From positions 1 through 5,852 of the forward strand of contig DNNT01000281.1 in the NCBI GenBank assembly GCA_003497545.1: a stretch of 5,852 bases of DNA. The letters are read 5' to 3'. This document shows positions 1 through 5,852 of the stretch, piece after piece. Position numbers and translations under genes: made by a program. Numbering within the stretch: the first letter of the stretch is position 1; the number at the start of each line of letters is the position of its first letter. The notes under the pieces were generated by a model. That model was not told where the DNA came from, searched no databases, and worked only from the letters and a program-made list of their open reading frames with translations. The DNA is from Arenimonas sp. Lineage in GTDB: Bacteria > Pseudomonadota > Gammaproteobacteria > Xanthomonadales > Xanthomonadaceae.

Positions 1-1376
1 CGGAGTTCCGCCGAGGGCGGACGGGTGATGACCAGTTCGGGGATGGCCGGCGACCGCGCATTGCGCCAGCGGCACAGTGCCACGACCTCGGTCTTGTACA
101 GGTCCTTGATGGGCGCGAAGCCGCCGCACATGTCGCCGTAGATGGTGGCGTAACCCACCGCGTATTCGCTCTTGTTGCCGGTGGTGAGCAGCAGGCCGCC
201 GAACTTGTTCGACAGCGCCATCATCAGCGCGCCGCGGCTGCGCGACTGGAGGTTTTCCTCGGCGATGCCGGGGGCCAGGCCGTCGAACAGCGGCGCCAGC
301 GCCTGCAGGAAACCTTCGAACGGCGTTTCGATGGCCACGGTTTCGAGCCGCACGCCCAGCAGGCGCGCCTGCTCTTCGGCCAGGTCGTTGCTCAGGTCGC
401 TGGTGTAGCGCGAGGGCAGGCGCACGGCGTTGACGTTGCGGGCGCCGAGCGCGTCCACCGCCAGCGCCAGCACCAGGCCCGAATCGATGCCGCCGGAAAG
501 ACCCAGCCAGACGCGGTCGAAGCCGTTCTTGCCGCAGTAATCGCGGATGCCGCGCACGATGGCGCGGTAGGCCAGCGAGGCGTGGCTTTCGTCGTCTTCC
601 TCCGGCCAGTGCACGCGGGTGAAGCGTCGCGCACCGGCGTCGAAATCAGCCACCAGCCAGTGGTCCTCGAAGGCGCGCGCGGCGGGGTGCACGCCGCCGT
701 CGCCGTCGGCCAGCACCGAGGCGCCGTCGAACACCAGTTCGTCCTGGCCGCCGACGGCGTTGAGGTAGGCCACGGCCACGCCGGTTTCCTGCACGCGCTG
801 GGCCAGCAGCATGTCGCGCTGGGCGGTCTTGTCGCGCTCGAAGGGCGAGGCGTTGGGCACCAGCACCAGTTCGGCGCCGAGCGCGGCGGTCTGGGCCAGT
901 GGCTCGGGGAACCACAGGTCTTCGCAGATGACCAGGCCGACCTGGACGCCCTTCACCTCGAAGGTGCAGGCGCCGCCGTCCGGGTCCACGTCGAAATAGC
1001 GGCGCTCGTCGAACACCGCGTAGTTGGGCAGCTCGCGCTTGCGGTAGGTGGCCTCGACCCGGCCATCGCGCAGCACGCTGGCGGCGTTGTACACGATGGC
1101 GCCGGCCGCCTGCGGCCAGCCCACCACGGCGGTGATGCCCGTGCAGGCCTTCGCCACCTCGGCCAGCGCCGCCTCGCAGGCGGCCAGGAAGGCCGGGCGC
1201 AGCAACAGGTCTTCCGGCGGATAACCCGAGATCGCCAGTTCCGGGAACAGCACCAGGTCGGCGCCATGCTCGTCGCGCGCTTCCTCGATGAGCTGGGCGA
1301 TGCGGCGCGCGTTCGCCTGCACCGCTCCCACGGGGAAGTCGAACTGGGCGAGGGCGAGGCGGAGGGTGCGGCTCAT
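1..1376 (-). CDS. nadE: Glutamine-dependent NAD+ synthetase (C-terminus cut by window edge)
   Basis: NadE makes NAD+ from deamido-NAD+, ATP and ammonia, the last step of NAD synthesis in the cytoplasm; the long form takes the ammonia from glutamine. The 458 visible codons show both domains. The N-terminal nitrilase-like glutaminase has its triad: Glu46 in FPELAISGYPPEDLLLR, Lys113 in YRKRELPNY and nucleophile Cys151 in VICEDLW. The C-terminal synthetase has the PP-loop SGGIDS at residues 294-299, TTGNKSE at 398-404 and GDMCGGFAPIKD from about 414. The frame is open to the edge and stops at PPSAELR. Family members are about 540 residues, so roughly 80-90 are missing. The ATG at 1374-1376 begins the family's usual start (MSRTLRLALAQFDFPVG) and has a weak GGGAA Shine-Dalgarno at 1383-1387. 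It lies downstream of sucCD, behind an intrinsic terminator. The long glutaminase-containing form is certain; the gene name is near certain. Confidence 0.97.
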   Translation of the reverse strand, partial: MSRTLRLALAQFDFPVGAVQANARRIAQLIEEARDEHGADLVLFPELAISGYPPEDLLLRPAFLAACEAALAEVAKACTGITAVVGWPQAAGAIVYNAASVLRDGRVEATYRKRELPNYAVFDERRYFDVDPDGGACTFEVKGVQVGLVICEDLWFPEPLAQTAALGAELVLVPNASPFERDKTAQRDMLLAQRVQETGVAVAYLNAVGGQDELVFDGASVLADGDGGVHPAARAFEDHWLVADFDAGARRFTRVHWPEEDDESHASLAYRAIVRGIRDYCGKNGFDRVWLGLSGGIDSGLVLALAVDALGARNVNAVRLPSRYTSDLSNDLAEEQARLLGVRLETVAIETPFEGFLQALAPLFDGLAPGIAEENLQSRSRGALMMALSNKFGGLLLTTGNKSEYAVGYATIYGDMCGGFAPIKDLYKTEVVALCRWRNARSPAIPELVITRPPSAEL

Positions 1377-1389
1377 GTCGGGTTCCCAG

Positions 1390-1421
1390 AAAAACGAAGG
1401 GCCGCACGAGGCGGCCCTTCG
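1390..1421 (-). terminator. Intrinsic terminator after sucCD
   Basis: An 11-bp perfect GC-rich inverted repeat (CGAAGGGCCGC at 1395-1405, pairing with 1411-1421) encloses a 5-nt loop. Reading the minus strand, it is followed at once by five T residues (1394-1390). This is a textbook Rho-independent terminator for transcripts leaving sucD, whose stop codon lies 24 nt upstream. No T tract follows the hairpin on the plus strand, so it acts in one direction only. The T tract ends just 13 nt before the nadE start codon, which leaves no room for a normal promoter between terminator and gene. Confidence 0.88.
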
Positions 1422-1445
1422 GTTCCGTGCGTTGGCACGATCTTA

Positions 1446-2321
<876 letters not shown>

Positions 2322-2329
2322 GGAGGATG

Positions 2330-2334
2330 TCCTT
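2330..2334 (-). promoter_or_regulatory. Ribosome binding site of sucD
   Basis: AAGGA on the minus strand lies 8 nt before the sucD ATG, within the 19-bp gap after the sucC stop. It is the strongest Shine-Dalgarno in the window and fixes the sucD start. Confidence 0.8.
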
Positions 2335-2340
2335 GTGGGC

Positions 2341-3504
2341 TCAGGCGGCGACGGCGGCGACGGACTTCTTGGCGCCGTCGTTGATGTCGTCGGCCGGGAT
2401 GATGGCGAGGCCGGAGTTGCGCAGCAGCTCCTTGCCCTTCTCCACGTTGGTGCCTTCGAGGCGCACGATCACCGGGATCTTGACGCCCACTTCCTTCACC
2501 GCGGCGATGATGCCTTCCGCGATCATGTCGCAGCGCACGATGCCGCCGAAGATGTTGACGAAGATGGCCTTGACCTTGTCCGAGGACAGGATGAGCTTGA
2601 AGGCCTCGGTCACGCGCTCCTTGTTGGCACCGCCGCCCACGTCGAGGAAGTTCGCCGGCTCGCCGCCGTTGAGCTTGATCACGTCCATGGTGGCCATGGC
2701 CAGGCCGGCGCCGTTCACCATGCAGCCGATGTTGCCGTCCATGGTGACGTAGTTGAGGTCGTGCTTGGAGGCCAACACCTCGGTCTCGTCTTCCTGGCGG
2801 ATGTCGCGCATGGCGGCCAGTTCCGGGTGGCGGAAGGTGGCGTTGTCGTCGGAGTTGATCTTGCCGTCGAGCACGGCCAGGTCGCCGTTGGTGAGGATGG
2901 CCAGCGGGTTGAGCTCGACCAGCGCCAGGTCCTTGTCGTTGAACAGCTTGTACAGGCCCAGCATGATCTTGCTCAGCTGGTTCACCTGCTTGGCGTTCAG
3001 GCCCAGGGCGAAGCCCATTTCGCGGCACTGGTAGGGCTGCAGGCCCTGCACGAAGTTCACGTTGAGCGACTTGATCGCGTCCGGGTTCTCGGCGGCGACC
3101 TGCTCGATCTCCATGCCGCCCTCGGCCGAGGCGATGAAGGTGATGGAACGGGTGGCGCGGTCGACCAGCACCGAGAGGTACAGCTCCTTGGCGATGTCGG
3201 TGGCCTGGGTCACCAGCACCGAATCAACCGGCAGCTCGACGCCGGCGGTCTGGTAGGTGGCCATCTTGGTGCCGAGCATGCCCTCGGCGTACTTGCGCAC
3301 GTCCTCGAGGGTCTTGGCCAGCTTGACGCCGCCGGCCTTGCCGCGGCCACCGGCGTGGATCTGCGCCTTGACCACCCAGAAATCGCCGCCGATGGCCTTG
3401 GCCGCTTCCACGGCCTCATCGGGGGATCGGGCGACGCGGCCCGCCGGGACGGCGATGCCGTAGTCGGCGAACAGCTGCTTGGCTTGGTATTCGTGGAAGT
3501 TCAT
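2341..3504 (-). CDS. sucC: Succinyl-CoA synthetase (ADP-forming) beta subunit
   Basis: The beta subunit of succinyl-CoA ligase binds the nucleotide and succinate and joins SucD in the cytoplasmic TCA-cycle enzyme. The protein has 387 residues, against 388 in E. coli. The N-terminal ATP-grasp fold opens with [17 protein letters not shown] and has the nucleotide-binding stretch [17 protein letters not shown] (Lys46, Gly53-Lys56). The Mg-binding Asn199 and Asp213 sit in [10 protein letters not shown] and [13 protein letters not shown]. The C-terminal ligase domain shows [20 protein letters not shown] (255-274), DVGGGAN (288-294) and [10 protein letters not shown] (317-326). The frame stays open upstream to an ATG at 3687, but that extension has no family similarity and would run over the pilS start. 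The ATG at 3502-3504 matches the family start and has AAGG (3512-3515) 7 nt upstream. sucC heads the sucC-sucD operon and is divergent from pilS. Confidence 0.98.
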   Translation of the reverse strand: MNFHEYQAKQLFADYGIAVPAGRVARSPDEAVEAAKAIGGDFWVVKAQIHAGGRGKAGGVKLAKTLEDVRKYAEGMLGTKMATYQTAGVELPVDSVLVTQATDIAKELYLSVLVDRATRSITFIASAEGGMEIEQVAAENPDAIKSLNVNFVQGLQPYQCREMGFALGLNAKQVNQLSKIMLGLYKLFNDKDLALVELNPLAILTNGDLAVLDGKINSDDNATFRHPELAAMRDIRQEDETEVLASKHDLNYVTMDGNIGCMVNGAGLAMATMDVIKLNGGEPANFLDVGGGANKERVTEAFKLILSSDKVKAIFVNIFGGIVRCDMIAEGIIAAVKEVGVKIPVIVRLEGTNVEKGKELLRNSGLAIIPADDINDGAKKSVAAVAA

Positions 3505-3546
3505 GCCGATACCTTGTATGGGGATGGGGTCGCGAACGGGGGCGGT

Positions 3547-3576
3547 ATTGTCGCCGACAGCGCCCACCCAACGCAA
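3547..3576 (-). promoter_or_regulatory. Putative sigma-70-type promoter of sucCD
   Basis: On the minus strand, TTGCGT (3576-3571) and GACAAT (3552-3547) are separated by 18 bp and match the -35 and -10 consensus at 3 and 4 of 6 bases. Initiation near 3540 would give a leader of about 35 nt that contains the AAGG ribosome site of sucC. Location and spacing fit, but the match is modest and no start-site data are available. Confidence 0.4.
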
Positions 3577-3589
3577 AAAGCCCCCTGCC

Positions 3590-3615
3590 TTGACAAGCCG
3601 GCCACAGGGCATACT
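3590..3615 (+). promoter_or_regulatory. Putative promoter of pilS
   Basis: A perfect -35 consensus, TTGACA, occupies 3590-3595 in the divergent region. The best -10-like hexamer is CATACT (3610-3615, 4 of 6 matches), but the 14-bp spacer is shorter than the usual 16-18. If this pair is used, transcription would begin at about 3622, practically at the pilS ATG, giving a leaderless message. The -35 box lies inside a small palindrome, CTTGACAAG (3589-3597). Its -35 is 13 bp from the -35 of the proposed sucC promoter, so the two promoters would be back to back. Confidence 0.4.
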
Positions 3616-3622
3616 GGGGGCC

Positions 3623-5257
3623 ATGGCGTCCACCCCCCGAAAACCGGCCAATCCCAGCCCCCAGCGGCGCGAGCTGTACTTCTTCACGCTCTACCGCGTG
3701 CTGGAAGCCTGCCTGCTGGCCCTGGTGGCCTTCAGCCCGGCCGGGGAGTTCCTGCTGCAGATCCGCGAACCGGCGATGCTGCAGACGATCGTGGTGCTGT
3801 ACATGGTGGCGGCGATCTCGCTGCTCATCGCCGGCTACCGCAGCGAACTCAGCGCCGCCCGCCAGGCCGGCATCGGCCTGGCCATCGACATCGTGGTGGC
3901 GGCGCTGGTGCTGGCCACCACCAGCGGCAGCCAGGGCGGCGTGGCCCTGCTGCTGCTGTTCAACGTGGGCGCGGGCGCGCTGATCCTGCCGCAGAAGGCC
4001 GGCCTGGGCTTCGCCGGCGCCGCCTGCGCGGTGGTGCTGGCCGACAGCCTGTACCTGCGGGCGATCGGCTCGGAAGGCGCCCGCCCGCTGGCCGAATCGG
4101 TGATGTTCTCGGTGACCTATCTGGCCACCGCGGTGCTGTGCGAACTGCTCAGCCGCCAGGTGCTCGAGTCCCAGGCCCTGGCCGAGCAGCGCGGCGAGGA
4201 GCTGGCCAACCAGGCCGAGATCAACGAGCTGGTGATCCGGCGCATGCGCACCGGCATCCTGGTGGTGGACGGCGAGCACTTGGTAAAGGTGTGCAACGAG
4301 GCGGCCTGGGGCCTGCTGGGCAAACCCTCGCCGGACCGCCGGCAGCTGGCCGACATCGCCATGCCCCTGCACCGCGCCCTGCTCACCTGGCGCCAGGGCC
4401 GCGGCGAAACGCCCAAGGCCATGACCCTGGGCGACGGCACCCCCGAGGTGCTGCCCCGCTTCGTCTCCCTGAGCCTCACCGACAACCTCTTCCTGATCTT
4501 CCTCGACGACAGCCGGGTGTTTTCCGACCGGGCCGAGGAGCTCACCCTGGCCACCCTGGGCCGGCTGTCGGCGTCCATCGCCCATGAAATCCGCAACCCG
4601 CTGGCGGCCATCATGTATTCGGTGCAGCTGCTGGAAGAAGCCACGGAGCTGCCCGAGGCCGACAAGCGCCTGCTGGAGATCATCCACACCCAGTGCCACC
4701 GCATGAACGGCATCGTCCAGGACATCCTGGGCCTGGCCCGGCGCGAGCGCAGCCAGCCCGAATCGATCGACATCAGCCAGTTCGCCCGCAAGTTCGTCGA
4801 CGAATACCGGGCCAGCCACCCGCTGGAAACCGACATCCTGCAGTCGGTGAGCGAGCGCAGCGTGCTGGCCATGGCCGATCCGCGGCACCTGCACCAGGTG
4901 CTGACCATCCTCGTCCAGAACGCCCTGACCTACGGCCGCATGCCGGGCGAGCCGGCCAAGGTGACGGTGTCGGTGCGCACCGCCCCGCCGGGCGCCCCGC
5001 CGGAGCTGAATGTCATCGACCGCGGCCCGGGCATCCCGCCGGCCGTGGCCAGCCAGATATTCACGCCTTTCTATACCACCAGCGAACACGGCACCGGCCT
5101 GGGCCTCTACATCGCCCAGCAACTGTGCGAAGCCAACCAGTGCACCCTGAGCTACCAGCCGGTGCCGGGCGGCGGCAGTTGCTTCCGCATCATCCTGCCC
5201 CCGGGCATGACCCTGATGAAGGACGAGGCCAGCCCGGGCCGGCTCAATCTGGCCTGA
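3623..5257 (+). CDS. pilS: PilS, membrane sensor histidine kinase of the type IV pilus PilS-PilR system
   Basis: PilS is the inner-membrane kinase that phosphorylates PilR and so controls pilin transcription; in Pseudomonas it senses the pilin pool. The protein has 544 residues. Six hydrophobic segments near 19-38, 52-72, 82-100, 105-122, 124-143 and 157-177 fit the PilS six-helix sensor. A charged, probably coiled-coil linker (178-208) and a PAS-like domain (about 200-298, [21 protein letters not shown]) follow. The dimerisation domain has the H-box [13 protein letters not shown] with phospho-acceptor His321 and the HExxN phosphatase signature (Glu322, Asn325). The ATPase domain has an N-box Asn433 (VQNALTYG), G1 DRGPGIP from Asp466 and G2 GTGLGL at 490-495. 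All catalytic motifs are intact. The ATG at 3623-3625 was chosen because the upstream frame runs into sucC and no better start exists; its Shine-Dalgarno is poor. pilR follows after 50 bp. Another NtrB-like kinase is possible, but the six helices and PilR partner argue for PilS. Confidence 0.93.
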   Translation: MASTPRKPANPSPQRRELYFFTLYRVLEACLLALVAFSPAGEFLLQIREPAMLQTIVVLYMVAAISLLIAGYRSELSAARQAGIGLAIDIVVAALVLATTSGSQGGVALLLLFNVGAGALILPQKAGLGFAGAACAVVLADSLYLRAIGSEGARPLAESVMFSVTYLATAVLCELLSRQVLESQALAEQRGEELANQAEINELVIRRMRTGILVVDGEHLVKVCNEAAWGLLGKPSPDRRQLADIAMPLHRALLTWRQGRGETPKAMTLGDGTPEVLPRFVSLSLTDNLFLIFLDDSRVFSDRAEELTLATLGRLSASIAHEIRNPLAAIMYSVQLLEEATELPEADKRLLEIIHTQCHRMNGIVQDILGLARRERSQPESIDISQFARKFVDEYRASHPLETDILQSVSERSVLAMADPRHLHQVLTILVQNALTYGRMPGEPAKVTVSVRTAPPGAPPELNVIDRGPGIPPAVASQIFTPFYTTSEHGTGLGLYIAQQLCEANQCTLSYQPVPGGGSCFRIILPPGMTLMKDEASPGRLNLA

Positions 5258-5307
5258 GACGGCCGTGTTCAGCTAATGTGTAGGGGTCCCCAGCCCCTCC
5301 TGACCGC
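5258..5307 (+). other. pilS-pilR spacer with short GC-rich inverted repeat and no Shine-Dalgarno
   Basis: This 50-bp spacer contains AGGGG (5282-5286) and CCCCT (5294-5298) around a 7-nt loop, giving a possible 5-bp hairpin. GGGGTCCCC (5283-5291) offers an alternative fold. No T run follows, so it is not an intrinsic terminator. The bases just before the pilR ATG (CCCCTCCTGACCGC) hold no purine-rich ribosome site. An in-frame TAG at 5281-5283 rules out any pilR start further upstream. I see no convincing promoter here, so pilR is probably co-transcribed with pilS. Confidence 0.45.
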
Positions 5308-5852
5308 ATGGCAACCCCCCGCAGCGCCCTGGTAGTAGATGACGAGCGCGACATCCGGGAGCTTCTGGTCCTCACCCTGGGCCGAATGGGCCTGCGGGTG
5401 GATACCGCCGCCGACGTGGCTTCGGCCAAGGCCCAGCTCGCCCAGGGCGCCTACGACCTGTGCCTTACCGACATGCGCCTGCCGGACGGATCCGGCCAGG
5501 AGCTGATCGAACACATCGCCCAGCGCTACCCGGACATCCCGGTGGCCATGATCACCGCCTTCGGCAACGTCGAAGCCGCGGTGAACGCGCTCAAGGCCGG
5601 CGCCTTCGACTTCGTCACCAAGCCGGTGGACCTGGCCGTGCTGCGCCGGCTGGTGCAGCACGCGCTCGACCTCAACGAACAGCGCAAGGCGGCGCCGGCC
5701 AGCGCGCGCCTGCTGGGCGACTCGGCGCGCATGCAGCAGCTGCGCCAGACCATCCAGCGCGTCGCGCGCAGCCAGGCGCCGGTCTACATCGCCGGCGAAT
5801 CCGGCGTAGGCAAGGAACTGGTCGCCCGCACCATCCACGCCGAAGGCGCACG
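5308..5852 (+). CDS. pilR: PilR, NtrC-family sigma-54-dependent response regulator (C-terminus cut by window edge)
   Basis: PilR receives phosphate from PilS and, as a sigma-54 activator, drives transcription of the major pilin gene pilA. The visible 181 codons contain a complete receiver domain (about 5-120): acidic pocket Asp11, Asp12 and Glu13 (VVDDERD), phospho-acceptor Asp55 (LTDMRLPDGSG), switch Thr83 (MITAFGNVEAA) and Lys105 (FVTKPVD). After a linker with LLGDSARMQQL (135-145), the AAA+ central domain begins, with the Walker A motif GESGVGKE at 163-170. The window ends before the GAFTGA loop, Walker B and DNA-binding domain; family members are usually about 450-470 residues. The ATG at 5308-5310 is the only possible start, because a TAG lies in frame at 5281-5283. 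The family is certain. The name PilR rests on pairing with PilS and on position, since NtrC-like regulators look alike in this part. Confidence 0.92.
   Translation, partial: MATPRSALVVDDERDIRELLVLTLGRMGLRVDTAADVASAKAQLAQGAYDLCLTDMRLPDGSGQELIEHIAQRYPDIPVAMITAFGNVEAAVNALKAGAFDFVTKPVDLAVLRRLVQHALDLNEQRKAAPASARLLGDSARMQQLRQTIQRVARSQAPVYIAGESGVGKELVARTIHAEGA

Noticed and set aside
2341..3687. A longer sucC of 448 residues starting at 3687.
   Set aside because: The extra 61 residues resemble no succinyl-CoA ligase and would cover the pilS start and both promoters. The start at 3504 has a ribosome site and matches the family N-terminus.
3416..5122. A 568-codon open frame on the minus strand opposite pilS.
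   Set aside because: It is antisense to a complete histidine kinase with all motifs intact, is rich in Gln, Gly, Ala and His as such shadows usually are, and also overlaps the start of sucC.
5282..5298. The inverted repeat between pilS and pilR as an intrinsic terminator.
   Set aside because: The stem is only 5 bp and no T tract follows on either strand, so it should not separate the two genes transcriptionally.
5276..5335. A 19-codon upstream frame overlapping the pilR start (ATG at 5276, stop TAG at 5333-5335).
   Set aside because: It has no ribosome binding site and no recognisable leader-peptide character. One short frame of this size is expected by chance.

Overview
This 5.85 kb window is a compact, very GC-rich stretch of bacterial chromosome. 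It holds five protein genes, and all intergenic gaps are 118 bp or shorter. Gene content, gene order and protein sequence point to a gammaproteobacterium of the Xanthomonadales/Lysobacteraceae (Xanthomonas, Lysobacter, Luteimonas and relatives). In these genomes, as I recall them, sucC-sucD lies divergently next to the type IV pilus regulators pilS-pilR. This placement rests on remembered similarity and synteny, not on a search.

Layout. Positions 1-1376 (minus strand) carry nadE, the glutamine-dependent NAD+ synthetase; its last roughly 80-90 codons lie beyond the left edge. Positions 1446-2321 and 2341-3504 (minus strand) carry sucD and sucC, the alpha and beta subunits of succinyl-CoA synthetase, 19 bp apart in the order sucC-sucD-(terminator)-nadE. 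Positions 3623-5257 (plus strand) carry pilS, a membrane sensor histidine kinase. Positions 5308-5852 (plus strand) carry pilR, its NtrC-type response regulator, cut by the right edge after the Walker A motif. The 118 bp between sucC and pilS is a divergent promoter region with a plausible sigma-70-like promoter on each strand.

How the genes work together. sucCD performs the substrate-level phosphorylation step of the TCA cycle. nadE makes NAD+, the cofactor used by the dehydrogenases of the same cycle; it lies downstream of sucCD on the same strand but behind a strong intrinsic terminator. PilS and PilR form a two-component system that, in Pseudomonas and Xanthomonas relatives, drives sigma-54-dependent transcription of the major pilin gene pilA. 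No functional link between the metabolic and pilus halves is visible beyond their shared divergent promoter region.

The window looks like ordinary core genome. I found no mobile element, tRNA, rRNA, CRISPR array or novel system. The points worth a second look are regulatory: the terminator just upstream of nadE, the poor Shine-Dalgarno sequences of pilS and pilR, a possible leaderless pilS transcript, and an anti-SD-like hairpin before pilR. Very long open frames opposite nadE, sucCD and pilS are best explained by high GC content.
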